Assembly: GCF_030704535.1 (NCBI RefSeq)
Contig: NC_081823.1
Location: 6,144,501 to 6,208,500, forward strand
DNA from: Vitis vinifera
Taxonomy: Eukaryota > Streptophyta > Magnoliopsida > Vitales > Vitaceae
Reading direction: 5' to 3'
DNA length: 64,000 bases
The position numbers and the translations under genes were made by a program. Below the pieces are notes generated by a model. It searched no databases. It was not told the DNA's origin and saw only the letters and a list, made by a program, of their open reading frames with translations. This document shows positions 1 to 12,123 of the stretch, in pieces (position 1 is the first letter of the stretch; every line of letters starts with the position of its first letter).

Positions 1-1604
1 TTATGGTCCAATTGGCCTTTTATCACAACCATGGAGCCCAATGAGACTACTTTGATAAAAAGAGTAGATATATGAATAAGAGTCTCTTTTCAAAAACTCA
101 GTCAATGCCTCGGTGGGTTTGCTATTGTTGGTCTCTTTACGCCAGGGAGAAAACAATTTCAATTATGAGTTTGGTAAAGATTCGAGGCATCATTCTTTAA
201 AGAAACCTTTTTAATAATCATGATTCGTGCTGTTGGATTAGATTTGGGTTAAACGATCAAAATTTATTGCCATGTCTTGATCAGACGTGTTTAATAAGGA
301 AGAGGGTGGGTTCTGTTTGACTCTTCTTCACTTGCATATTTTATGTAAGAAAACAAAAAGCAGGCCTCTCGAAATCCTAATCCTAATATCAGGTCCCTTC
401 CCTTTCTCTCTCACCCCTCTCTGCCCATGTTTGGTTCATGGAATGGTATTCAATCCTAATACTACATCTTTAGAAATCCAATCTCCTACTGCAGTTACTT
501 GGGTCAATAAATGAACCCCACCAACTGCATGATTGCTACTTATAATCTAAGTTAAAAGAACGGAAAATGAAATGAATTAATTTCATATTCCGATACTACT
601 GTAACTCCTGGACGTACCCCAATTAGTTTTGATTTTTTTTCCCATTAGTCTCCCTTGGTTAGGTGGGAAAGTGACAACTTTGGCACCATTCAATTAATTT
701 GAAGAAATTCCAGGTTGGATGTTAAGTATCATGTTTTAGACGGCTTTGTGTGAATCACCCATCACTTTCATTTATTTTGGTTAGTGTGTCAACTTGAGAA
801 ATGTTGTTGAAGGATCCCGAAAGTTCAATTACAGAGTCTCGACATAATCTTGGCCTCTATATTTTGAACAAACCAAGGTGACAATGAGATTATAAAAGAC
901 AAATAAAGGGGCAAAAGAAAAAGACATCTAAATAAGGCAAAGGATATTTAAAAATATTTATTGTTTTCAAAAAAATAAAAATAAAAATCACAATTTCAAG
1001 ACCCACACACTGTCGGTTAAACCACTAGTTTGTCGGTTAAACCACTAGTTGAGATGAAATAAAATCTCACTTATAAATGAGATTTCATCTCCGTTGTATT
1101 CCATTCTTATCATCATTTGAGTTATCCATATAAGAATTTAGGAGAAAAGAAATAAGAATTTGATTTTACCAAACACACCCTAAAAAACCCATAGATTTTT
1201 TTATATCCTGATAAAAGAAGGTGTAAAAACATATAAAATTTTAAAAATAAAAAGTATTCATAGTTTCATAAACTTGATTTTAAAATTATTTTTCAAAATT
1301 TAAAATTTTTAAAATAAAAAATTATAAAACAAAAAATACAACAAACCAAGCACAGCCAAAGAGTGCCTTTGCAGACAAAGAGAACAAATAGCTTTGTTGC
1401 CGTATGATTCCGCTACGGGTCCGATGTCTCAACCATTCAAAAACAATCACACTCTTCTACTAACCCATAGTATTCATATATAAATAAGACAGTCTTTTCA
1501 AGACACACAACATTATTACCAAGGGAAAGAATTGCAGATTAGGGGACTCAAAACCACATCTCTTCAAGCATAAGGTTCAAATCAATGGCACCACACAAAC
1601 ACCA
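1..1604. other. Intergenic region downstream of TSB
   Basis: No convincing gene is seen here; open frames are short and unlike known proteins. It holds a perfect tandem repeat of a 20-bp unit (TGTCGGTTAAACCACTAGTT at 1011-1030 and 1031-1050). A transposon-end-like phrase, ACCAAACACACCC, lies near 1170. The region just below 1605 is the likely 3' UTR of the minus-strand TSB gene. Confidence 0.6.
1011..1050. repeat. Perfect 2 x 20-bp tandem repeat
   Basis: Two identical adjacent copies of TGTCGGTTAAACCACTAGTT, at 1011-1030 and 1031-1050, directly visible. Confidence 0.9.
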
Positions 1605-4600
1605 TCAAACCTGCAAATGCTTAATGGCTGTATGAACATCCTTATCTCCTCTCCCACTGCAATTAAGTACAACCTTAGTCCCATTTGGGAGGGTTGGGCA
1701 CAGCTTCTCCAAATAAGCCAGGGCATGCGATGTCTCCAGAGCAGGGATTATGCCTTCAAGTCGAGATAATCTCTTGAAAGCTGCATAATAGCAAACCCAG
1801 CAAAAATCAAATAATGAAAATGAGGAAAAGGGGAATGATTGATATACAACGGTAATTGAGCAAGACAAATTTTATGCAACACTAGTAGAGAGGCAGACAC
1901 AACTCTTCTCTAATTTGGAATGTCAAGTGTTCCAGTACATCCACTCTGGTCAAGCTATGGTGAAAGTATTTGGAGGAAACAAAATGTAGAGTAACTCAAA
2001 AGAATAAAAATTCAAAAGCTAGAGCACAATTTTTTTTTACGAAAAAGAAATAGCGCTGCAAGAAGAAAACAATGAATTGACTGATGAAAGATTAGAAGAT
2101 TTGTGACAAGTTGGATGATTTCTATTATAACAAGGATCTTATTTGAAACTCATGGATTAAGCTTCCAAATTTCTATGTAAATGAATTAAGAAGAAACCCC
2201 TCATGAAATGGCAGACCAACTCCTACATGGGAAATTCAAATTACCAAATTCACATTTAGAATACTATGAAAGATCTGACAGACCCAAGAAAGAAAATTGA
2301 AGTGTAAAATTTTGATACCTTCCAATGCTTCTTCATCAGTGATGCTATGGTATTCAGCACGTCCTAAATCTTTCAGAAAGCTATGCTCTGGCCCAACTCC
2401 AGGGTAATCCAGGCTATTCACAGTAAAATTGGTAGGGTTAGTTAGCAGCAAAAATAAGTTAAGACTAATCACAAAAAATTAATAATTGTCTTACCCAGCA
2501 CTAATAGAATGAGGCTCAATTATTTGTCCATCATCATCTTGTAATAAATAACTCATCGCGCCATGCAAGACCCCAACCTCCCCTCTAGTCAAGGTAGCAG
2601 CGTGTTTACCGCTATCTAAGCCAAAACCTGCTGCCTCCACACCAATCAGCCTAACGTCTTCATCATCAACAAATTCATAAAAAAGCCCCATGGCATTGGA
2701 ACCTCCACCTACACATGCAACCAGCACATCTGGTTTGCCTCCCCACTTTTCCATTGCCTGTTTTCTTGTTTCTTTGCCAATCACTGCATGGAAGTCCCTG
2801 ACCATCATGGGATAAGGATGGGGCCCAGCAACAGAACCCAAAATATAATGGGTTGTCTCCACATTAGTCACCCAGTCTCGTATAGCTTCTGATGTTGCAT
2901 CTTTCAGAGTAGCTGTCCCAGCATGAACAGCTCTAACCTGTATTGAAATGGTTCAGTTTACAGTTAAACGAAGAATTACCAGGACAGCCATATTACAGAT
3001 AGCACAAGGAGCTAAATGAGAAATACACAGTAATAAACATTATTGACAACTAATAGCCAATCTACAACCTACTCAACAAGTAATTTTGACCCAGTCGAAC
3101 AACAATGGCAGTTACTCTAGAATGCTATCCTTCTTATTTATTAGCAAACAGGTGACTTATGTTTTCTATAATTCAATTTAGTGACGCAGATTTGTATAAA
3201 CAAGCACTGCCGAAGGTATATAACAGAAGCAATATGATATTGCTTCACACAAAACACAAATTATTTATATAGAGGTCACCGGCTGAGGACATGGTAGCAT
3301 TACTAACACAGCGTCTGAAAGATACAGGACATTATGACCGCAACAGAGGTTCTCCCACATCATAATTTCATCACAACATCATGAAACAAAGAATTACTGA
3401 ACTAAAAAAATTTGCACTAATTTGCAAACAATAAAGTAGTGCATCACGCTGAATAGACAATTCAAAAGACCAGCAAATAATAGCAATAATAAACAAACCT
3501 CAGCCCCAAGAAGCCGCATTCTGAAAACATTAAGTGCCTGCCTTTCCATATCTTGGGCACCCATATAAACAATACACTGCAATCCAAACCGAGCACATAC
3601 AGTTGCAGTTGCAACTCCATGCTGACCAGCACCAGTTTCAGCAATAATGCGTGTTTTTCCCAAACGCTTGGCAAGCAGAGCTTGGGCAACAGCATTGTTA
3701 ATCTTGTGAGCCCCAGTATGGTTCAGATCTTCCCTCTTGAGGTAAATGAGTGGCCCTTCACCATTGTGACGCTTATAGTGCTCCGTAAGCCGCTCTGCAA
3801 AATAAAGAGGGCTCTCCCTGCCAACATAGTCCTTCAATATTCCATCTAGTTCTTTCTGCAATCATAAACATACATCTCAAAAACAAGCACAAAAATATAA
3901 ATATACACACAGACACATGTAGATAAACACAGCAATTCCCTTGTAGTTTATATAATGTAGTTGCAGAAGACACCCTCTCTATGCTCAACAGAGTACATTG
4001 GAATTAATGTCTATGATAAAGTTGTAAACTTCCTAATCCATTGTGGTTTTGGTCCGTCCATGAAAACCATAATCAATTTAATTTTTTGCTATAAGGGTTG
4101 ATACTCCATTTCCCATAACCAGTTCCTGAATTCTGTTTTTCCAAATGCCCTGTTTGGATGCATATAAACATCAATCAAAAGGGAAAAAAAGATTTGAACT
4201 TTGAAACCCAATAATTCCAAGCCCCATCATTAACAACAAACCTAAAGCAGATTCCCCCCCTGAGTTTTCTCAGCAATTAAGCAGACTTTAGAAGATCGAT
4301 AAATCCAATTAAGGCATAACAAAGTTGAATGTTCGCACCCCTGAAACCGTTTTCAAACCCAAACATATAAAGTTCGCGTTCCCTCTGTTTTCCCAGCAAC
4401 CAAACATATATCATAACTTCAATATCCCATACCAAACATGACAAAAATCAATTCCTTACACCTCTGAAACCATTTTCCTAACCAAAATAGAAACTCATTC
4501 TTATTAAAAACCAGAAAAGCCCAGAAGTTGCTTCCCACTAAAAACCAGAAACAAAAGAAATCCAGAAACAATTTCAATTGAAACCAAAAAACGAAAAACG

Positions 4601-4945
4601 AAAACCCAAATAAAAGGAAAAGAAGAAGAAAGAAAGAACCTGAAATTCTACGTCTCCAGAGAGAGCCCGGAATGCAGACTCCAGCTCGGTGAGGGCATGC
4701 ATCAGAGTTTCGGGAACGTACTTCCCTCCGAATTTCCCGAACCGGCCAAACGAATCCGGCACCTGCGAACCAGGTCCAACCTTGGGCTCCATTTGCAGGG
4801 CACAGCAAATGGACAGCCCTTTGGCGGCGCAAGGGGTAGGTGTAAGCTTGAGGAGTTTGAAGGGCAATTGGGGAGAACTGCTGTAGGGCTTATAGAGAGA
4901 CGTGGTCTGGGTTCTGGAGATTGGGGTTTTTGCAGAGGCGGCCAT
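1605..4945 (-). CDS. TSB: Tryptophan synthase beta chain, plastid precursor (5 exons)
   Basis: PLP enzyme that joins indole and serine to make tryptophan, the last step of the plastid pathway, in an alpha2-beta2 complex. Exons read 4945-4640, 3855-3499, 2937-2495, 2413-2319 and 1780-1605. All junctions are GT-AG, and the 1377-nt join gives 458 residues, close to the family length (about 470). The Ser/Thr/Pro-rich first 50 or so residues look like a transit peptide; the mature enzyme begins near [19 protein letters not shown]. The PLP-binding lysine lies in [10 protein letters not shown] (exon 2), the catalytic-face motif in [10 protein letters not shown], and the glycine-rich phosphate loop in [10 protein letters not shown] (exon 3). 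The end is [11 protein letters not shown] plus a short tail. Introns are 784, 561, 81 and 538 nt. The start is the only Met ahead of the transit peptide. No lesions are seen, so it should be functional. Confidence 0.96.
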
Positions 4946-6698
4946 ATTTTATGTTTGGTTGGAGAGAAAGAGCGAGTTTATAGATGGAGGACGGGATTGT
5001 GTTCTATCTTATATTTTTGTTGTTTATGTCAAAATATTTGTTGTAGATTGTGCTGGATATTTTTCCATTTAATTTTATAGGAAAATAATATGATGAAAAA
5101 ATAGAAAATAAAAATAAAAAATTGTTATTTTTTTTTCTAAATTTGGAAAATTGGTAGGTAGGATGATAAAATTAAACATTAAAAAAAAAAAAAAACATAC
5201 TATAAGAATTTGACATGAGAAACAAAGAAGAAATCTTTGTAATAAAAAGAAAATTTCTAATTCATTTTGTTCACGAGAGTAACAAATCTTTCTTTCTTTG
5301 GTAAAGTTTCTCTTTTTCTTCTGCAACATTTTTGTGATGAGAGTGCGGGTGTGTTGATTGATGTGGTTGTGTTTGGTTTATTTCAATATTCAGGTCCTGC
5401 CTACTTTCTTCCCCCTGTATAAAGTATTTGATTGAGACAAGTTGAATTAAATTCTTTTCGGATGTGAGTTGGCGGCCGAAGACTTAGTGGGGAAAAATGG
5501 GTGATGGTAATTGAGAAGAAATTGGCTGATTGAAAATGTTGGAAAAAAAATTGGGCAATTAAGCCTTTGGAAAAATGATGTGAATATGGTTGTGGTTGTT
5601 TTTTAAAATTCATTTTGTATGTGATTTTAAAACTTTTAAAACTTTACACTTTTTAATTTTTTTTTTTTTTACTTAGGTGATGTTTATTTTTTAATTTAAT
5701 GTTAAATGTTATTTGATTTATGATGAAAAATAAGACTTTCGAATTATAAATGTTTAAGAATTCTAATCGGTTATTTCATTGATCAATTTTCTCGCCTCAA
5801 TTACGAATAAAAGAACTATTCTTTTCTTACATTATCACAGTCTTTTGATATTTGTTTTCATGAAGAAAATAGGAAAAATTTTAAGAAATGATATTTTTTT
5901 TAAATGTATGTTTATTTTGTATTAAGAGAAGGGAAAAAAAAACGTATTTCTCACTAGTGTTTCTTTTGGGAGAGAGTTCTATGAGAGAGATTTTTATTTA
6001 TTTATTTAATAATAACAATTTTTGGATAGTTTTAAAAGTTTCAAAAATAACTCTTCTTATTTCTCTCATTTATTGGGTTGGGCCGGGTTAGCCCATTTGG
6101 GCATCCAAACTCAACTTCAACATTTTAAATGATTTGTTTTTATTTTTACTTTTACTTAATATTTATTTTAATTTTTTTTAACTGAATAAAAAAATTCAAA
6201 AGATTCATCTGTTTGCTAAATGTTAAAAATAATTTTTAAAAACAACTCAAATAGAATTTCAACATGACTCTCATCCTATTAATACTTAATACTTCACATA
6301 AATAAAATAATAAAAAACAAAACAAATTAATACTTAATCTTATTAAGATATTTAGAGTTAAACTAAATTTTATTAGATTCAAGTAAAAATAAATAAACAT
6401 ATTAATTTGATGATATTATAAACAAATTCATGATGAAATGAGGAGCTTAGGCTGGACTAATTGAGTGAGTCATTATGTTGATAAAATTGAAAGGGGAAAG
6501 AGTGGTTAAACAAAAATAGGGATCCATTAGGTAGATAATTAGGATGGTTATTATTTTAATTCCTAGGAAATAGAATAAAATGATTGGAAATTGGTTTTAG
6601 TTAAAGATTTCTAAAAACCTAAATTTTGATGAAAATAAAATGAAACTTGAATTTGATTGCACTTGTTAAAAACAATGAAGACTTGTTGTAAATTTAGT
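4946..6698. other. TSB upstream region and AT-rich spacer
   Basis: The first few hundred bases should hold the TSB promoter and 5' UTR; I could not fix a TATA box. The rest is AT-rich with poly-A/T runs (for example 5180-5196 and 5659-5670) and no convincing gene. Confidence 0.5.
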
Positions 6699-7124
6699 GG
6701 GTATTTGGTAAACCAATTTAATAACTTAATTTGAGTCATTAAGTATGTTTTTGTAAAATAACTTAATGGTATGACTTAAAGTAAAAAACAACTTTAAGTA
6801 ATAAATAAAAGCACTTAATTTATTCTTTAAGTTTACATCTTTATTTTATCTTTTTATCTTCATTTGTTATAATTACCTTAACAATATTTTTTGTTAATCC
6901 ACAACTTCCATTATTACTCGATCTCCTTTACTCTAATTATAAAATATGAGGATAAATATGTTAATTTGATAATTTAGAATAAATTTTAAGTTAATTTTAT
7001 AAAACAAACTTAATACTTAGAGTAGAAATTAAATAATAAATTTTAAATTAATAATTTAAATATAATTTAACTTAAAATCAACTTAAGACATTAAATAATA
7101 GGTATTAAGTTTTACCAAACACCC
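6699..7124. mobile_element. Possible hAT-like MITE (426 bp)
   Basis: AT-rich non-coding block whose ends form imperfect inverted repeats: GGGTATTTGGTAAAC at the left and TTTTACCAAACACCC at the right. The motif GGGTGTTTGGTAAA is a common terminus of small plant hAT-type elements. I see no clear 8-bp target duplication (AATTTAGT left, TCCTAGAA right), so the boundaries or class could be wrong. An old copy with decayed flanks is equally possible. Confidence 0.45.
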
Positions 7125-7656
7125 TCCTAGAATATATGTTCATGGTCTTAAACTTATTATGATCGGAGTATTGTAATCAAATAAGGATAAATGTACATTA
7201 TTATTGACTTTTAAAATTAAGTTTTTTAAAAAAAAAAAAAAAAAAGAGTAAACTCTTTAAAAAAATTTCTTAAAAAGAAGTTATTTTACAAAAAATGAGT
7301 TGATTCTTTTAAAAATGAAAATCCATGTTTTCGCATAAATTTCAATATTAACAAGGGTTTTTAATCATAATTTTTCAAATTGAACCAACTCAAGTGGGTA
7401 AAGATTATATGTGCAATATTTTTCTTAGGTTTTTATGTGGTTAACTAGTGATTGACCACAGTACAATCAATCAAAGTGGCCACCTTGGCAATGTTTATTG
7501 GTAAAGTAACTGGCTAACAGTTGAATCTTAATGATCACTTGTAACTACTAATAACTAGTATATGTTTGATCAAGCGATCAATCGATTGAGTGGAAAATAT
7601 GTCTAATGGCTAGTTTTCTACAAAATGCTAACATATGACCATTGGAACTCATTATT

Positions 7657-7658
<2 letters not shown>

Positions 7659-7692
<34 letters not shown>
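7659..7692. repeat. (TAA)n microsatellite
   Basis: About 11 uninterrupted TAA units, directly visible, in intergenic DNA. Confidence 0.95.
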
Positions 7693-7703
<11 letters not shown>

Positions 7704-7970
7704 GTGTCCACATTATATATTAGTAATTTTGTTCTAATTATTTTTTAGCTTAGGAAACTTTTTAGATAGTTACTTAATCTCTATCAAAGATTCAAAGTTG
7801 TTGCGCTTTCGATTAGAAAGTTACAAGTAAGTCTCAAAAAAGTTCAAATAATAGCAAGTTAGGTGCTAAATAGGTTAAAAGTGGATTGGTATTTTTTTAT
7901 TGAACTAAAAAGCTTAATTTAGTATTTTGAAAAAAGCAGGGCTACATTTCTAGGGGGGTGGGGGGGTATT

Positions 7971-8235
7971 GCTCACCTACATCTATCCCAATGAGCCGTC
8001 TATCGAATCGTTGCAATTGATGCTCGATCCAGAAGAGAAGGAAGAGATCTTCGGAAAGTGGGTTTTTATGATCCGATAAAGAATCAAACTTATTCAAATG
8101 TTCTTGCTATTCTATATTTCCTTGAAAAAGGAGCTCAACCTACAGGAACTGTTCATGATATTTCAAAGAAAGCGGAGGTTTTTACGGATTCAAATTCAAT
8201 CAATGAAATACAAAAAAATAAGGGGGGGATGACTC
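7971..8235 (+). pseudogene. rps16: Nuclear copy of chloroplast rps16 exon 2 (NUPT)
   Basis: From 7998 the frame reads [15 protein letters not shown], then [14 protein letters not shown] and [15 protein letters not shown], which is the second exon of plastid ribosomal protein S16. The bases before it (from about 7971) look like the 3' end of the group II intron. The codon just upstream is TGA where the plastid gene has CGA, a C-to-T change typical of methylated nuclear DNA. The C-terminus is altered: the expected ELxxNQTKF is replaced by a short novel stretch, probably through a small deletion. It has no exon 1, promoter or transit peptide, so it is a dead plastid insertion. Confidence 0.88.
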
Positions 8236-8900
8236 GTATGAGCACTGCTTGAGCAGTGGAAATAATGCTCAAGTGTTGGGACCACTCAAGCGCTTAACTA
8301 AAGTTCAAGCGCTTGAGGTGTTGGGTAAGTGTACTCGAGCGCTCATACAAAATACTAGAATATGACAAAATATCTTCAAATATTTCACACAAATTGAGTT
8401 TGAAAACTTCAGGATACTGATCTCCTAGGACTTGGATGATTATAAATACACTATTATAACTCTTTTAATGGAGGACACTTTTCATAGGATTAAGCCTAAC
8501 AAGCCATACCAGAAAGATTCGTTATGTTGAATCATGGGTTGTTTAAAGATCTACATCCTTTTAGTGAGATTGAGGTGTATCGCGAACATAAATCAAGTTA
8601 TAAGTTTTAGATACTAAGTCTTTAGAATAAAATAACCAAGTAAATATGTGTGACTTAATCTCATATAATGGATTTTGATTATTTTAAGGTCTTACCCCTC
8701 GTGGTTTTTTATTTCCATACAATTAGTATGAAGGTTTTCCACATAAAAATTTCTTGTGTCTCTTGCATTCTTATTTGTTTACTTTGATTAGTTTGATTAT
8801 CTTGATTATTCCTGATATCTTGCAAATTTAATTGGGTTAAAATCTCAACTCCCTATTCAATAATTTTTAAAATACCCTCATTCACCCTCTCAAGGTTTAC
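8236..8900 (+). mobile_element. Degenerate Ty1/copia-type LTR fragment
   Basis: Contains the alternating CTCAAGCGCT / GCGCTTGAGG phrases and, near 8733, the TTTTCCACATAAAAATTTC and TTGTGTCTCTTGCATTC wording often seen near the 3' end of plant copia LTRs. No flanking gag-pol or clear LTR boundaries are visible. It lies directly against the chloroplast rps16 fragment, so the plastid piece may have been next to or inside this element. The assignment rests on pattern memory only. Confidence 0.4.
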
Positions 8901-10162
8901 CATGGGTTTTTCAAATACTTGTGGATCATTAGTGTGCATCAAACCTAAATTGGTATACTCACTAAAATCCAAGTCCATTTTACTTTTATATTTACTCTAA
9001 ATGAGAATTACATTTTGTTTTTCTTCAATTTTAAATTTATGAAAGGTTGAGAAAATCTTGTGAAAGCTTGTTAAACCTTGTGAAAGTATGATGACCTTTT
9101 TAAAAATATATTATAATTTTACAAAATCTTTTTTAAGATATTGCACTTTAAAAAATATTTCCAAATCTATGACACTTTGTGCCAACAAGTTGTCATATAG
9201 GTTTTAGAGTATTTTTCTGAAGTCATGATTTAAAGACATGATTTTTATGCATTTTATTGAAGTTGTAATTTCAAGATACGATTTTAGTGTATTTTAGTGA
9301 AATTGTATCTTCAAAACACAATTTCAGAAACATTGAAGACTTCATTAAAATATATTAAGATTGAAAATAATAATAATATTAATATACGACTTTTAGGAAA
9401 TAATAATAGTAAGTCAATTAATAAATTTATTTGAGATTCTCTTATTTTCTATCCTAATAATTAGAAAATAATAATAATTAATGATTGGAAAATAATTTGA
9501 TAATGTCAATCATGATACAAACCCTTCATTTCATTACTTTTTCCTCATAAGAATATGTATAAATATACCTAATACATTTTTTAATCAACAAGAAAACTTT
9601 TACCTTTTAGAAAAAAATCAACATATGAAATATGTTAAATTTATTTATTTTTAATTTTTTTCATTTCTTTTCAAATCTTTATTTAATTATCCAAATTTGT
9701 ATAAAAGTATAAATGGATCAAGAAAATTATTTTACCTAAATAACCGATTTTATTTATTTTTAATTTTTATTTGTTTTTAAAAATAAAAATTTGTATACTA
9801 AAAAACATCGTTACTGTTCATGGACAGTAACACCAGTTTCCAAGCTCAAAATTTGATCTCCATCATTCAAATTGTAGCTACTCGAGTTTCAAACCTTTCT
9901 TCCAAATTTTAACTCGATTGGACCACAAATGAAACTGGATTGGTTTGTTGATAAAATCTAAGTAGATGCGTTCTTTCCTCTCTCTCTCTCTCTTCACTTC
10001 TCTCTGTTTTATTTTTCTTTTCCCATCTCCTCCTTTTTTATTTTTTATTTTTTTTTAATGTAATTGACTTTGGGCCAAGCATATGGGGCCCACTCCCTCA
10101 CATACGAGGGAGCCCAACATACTAATAATTGTGTCATTGAGAATTTGGAAAATCCATTTAAA
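8900..10162. other. AT-rich spacer with CT tract
   Basis: No gene recognised. Holds a near-perfect 22-bp palindrome at 9810-9831 and a CT-rich run at about 9976-9995, which may belong to the F-box gene's distant 5' region. Confidence 0.5.
9810..9831. repeat. 22-bp near-perfect palindrome
   Basis: Reads GTTACTGTTCATGGACAGTA followed by AC; it equals its own reverse complement apart from one symmetric pair of positions. Could be a transposon-derived inverted repeat; no function is evident. Confidence 0.7.
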
Positions 10163-10356
10163 GCAATCTTGTAGTAGAAAAATGAAAAATCTAATGAGAA
10201 TAGGGTCCATGAAGAGTGACACCGTTTGAGTCCACCACGCAAAGCCGCTTGCTGCTGGCAATGCAATCTTGTAGTAGAAAAATCTAATGAGAATAGCGTC
10301 CATGAAGAGTGACACCGTTTGACGCCACCACTCAAAGCCGCTTGCTGCTGGCAATG
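10163..10356. repeat. Tandem duplication of ~95-100 bp upstream of F-box gene
   Basis: Copy 1 (10163-10262) and copy 2 (10263-10356) both run from GCAATCTTGTAGTAGAAAAA to GCTTGCTGCTGGCAATG. They differ by a short deletion and a few substitutions. The array ends about 185 bp before the likely start codon of the F-box gene, so it may lie in its promoter or 5' UTR. Confidence 0.9.
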
Positions 10357-10541
10357 AAAAAGCGCGTTGAATGTAACACAACTAAATGAGATTAAATGCT
10401 GGAAAGCCAATTTTGGAATGAAATAGCGGCACACTTTTCCACACTACGATGATGAGGAGTCATGACCGTTGGGGCTTAAGCCCTATCAAGTCAATAACAA
10501 CTGTTCCAATCTTTCTGATTCTCTCTAACCAAACACTAGAC

Positions 10542-12123
10542 ATGGCCATGATCAAGAAGAAGACCAATGCCGACATGTTCTCATTTCTTCCAGACCATGT
10601 CATCTCTCTCATCCTGTCCTTCTTACCCTTCATAGATGCTGCCAGAACCAGCGTTTTGTCCAAGAGATGGCGCCATATATGGCACGCAACGGTAAGAATC
10701 GAGTTTGATGAGAGTTTCTTTGTGAAAAGAGAAGAATCCACTGAGAAAAGAGAATTGGCGAGATGCGGTTTCATCGATTTTATGAGACAGTGGATGCTTA
10801 ACTATAAGGAGCCAGTGGTGGAGACATTTAGCCTCTCATTCACCAACCCCGGAGAATATCGTTTGGACATGGAGAATTGTCTGAGATTCGCCATTCTCCG
10901 AGGAACAAGAGGCCTGTATCTTGACTTTGCTGATCCATCATGGGGGGAAGACGAGTTTGATCCACATCTCAGGCTGTTCCAGCTGCCAACATTTGTTTAC
11001 AAACATAAAGTTCTTGAATCCTTGAAGCTGTTTTCATGCAGATTCGATGTTTCTGAGTTCAGCGCCTTCAGTGTCCTCAAGGATCTTTCTCTGGGATGGG
11101 TAGAAGTTAGAAGCTCTTCTCTAAAAGCCTTGCTGATGAACTGTCCCCTTCTGGAGGGTCTGTGCTTGAAGAACTGTTGGAATTTAGGCGATCCTGATAT
11201 TTCAGGGCCAAATCTGAGGCTTCGGAGGCTGATCATAGATAAATGTTCTATCGACAATCACATTATACTCATGGCACAGAAGCTACAATACTTCAAGTAC
11301 TCAGGATTGGTGAAAAGTTTTCTCTTAGAAGACCAACCTGATGTGGAGGAGGCCGAACTCGATTTTGGGCTCGAGTCCGAATTCGACAACAGTGGCTACT
11401 GTGGTGATACCCTGCAAGACATCCTCAGAAATATCTATTCCAATACTTTAACTGTATGCAGTTACATGCTACAGGTACAAAATCCTTGATCAAACACTAG
11501 ATACTCCATTTATTATTTTAGGGAAAAAAAAAACTTGACTGATCTATGTGACAACCTGAAGGAACTTCCGTCCGGGGAGGAGCCACTGCGCTTGTACCCT
11601 TACCTTGATGACATGCGGCATCTGATACTGAAGACCTCAATGCATTCATATGAACTCTATGGAATTTCCTTCCTGCTAAAAAGCTGCCCCGGGTTAGACA
11701 TGCTCACCATTGATCTAGGCCCGGCCAGAATATTTGCTGTAAGTGTCATTTATGAAGATACTAGTCTGTTATATATCTTATAGCTTTCTAAGTTATCTAC
11801 CTCTTGATTGATTCTTTTGGTGGGGTTTTTCTCAGGATTATGAACCACCATTTCAGATTCAGAGTCATGTATTCTGGGCACAACATATACCATTTATTGA
11901 CTGTGTAAGAGAAACATTGAAGGTGGTGGAAGTAAATGGCTTCAAAGGGGAGCCGAACGAAATCGAACTGCTGCAGAATGTGCTCCGGTATGGGTGTGTG
12001 TTGGAGAGAATGAGAATCAATGTCATAAAGAGTAGTGATTCGGATCCGACTTATCAATGGCGGGCTCAAATGTTGCAGTATTTCACAAAAGCCTCTCGGA
12101 GGCTGCAAGTTGTGATCTCTTAG
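10542..12123 (+). CDS. F-box/LRR/FBD-type protein (3 exons)
   Basis: Likely substrate-recognition subunit of an SCF ubiquitin ligase; the target is unknown. Exons 10542-11474, 11562-11738 and 11836-12123 join in frame for 465 residues. The F-box is near the start (FSFLPDHVISLILSFLPF, then RTSVLSKRWRHIW). Leucine-rich repeats follow (HKVLESLKLFSCRF, LKDLSLGWVEV, CPLLEGLCLKNC), then an FBD-like end (LKVVEVNGFKGEPNEIELL, VLERMRINV, RRLQVVIS). An upstream in-frame ATG at 10449 would add 31 residues; I prefer 10542 because MAMIKKK sits just before the F-box. The second exon's acceptor is uncertain: the AG at 11521 is one base out of frame, whereas the AG at 11560-11561 keeps the frame and gives ELPSGEEPLRL. 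This is a fast-evolving family, so a lightly damaged copy is possible. Confidence 0.85.

Noticed and set aside
287-514. 75-codon open frame in the left flank
   Set aside because: No recognisable domain, in AT/CT-rich intergenic DNA, with no splice or promoter context; probably chance.
10045-10434. 129-residue minus-strand open frame with repeated HCQQQAALxGGxKRCHSSW
   Set aside because: The internal repeat is just the translation of the tandem DNA duplication at 10163-10356; no sign of a conserved protein.
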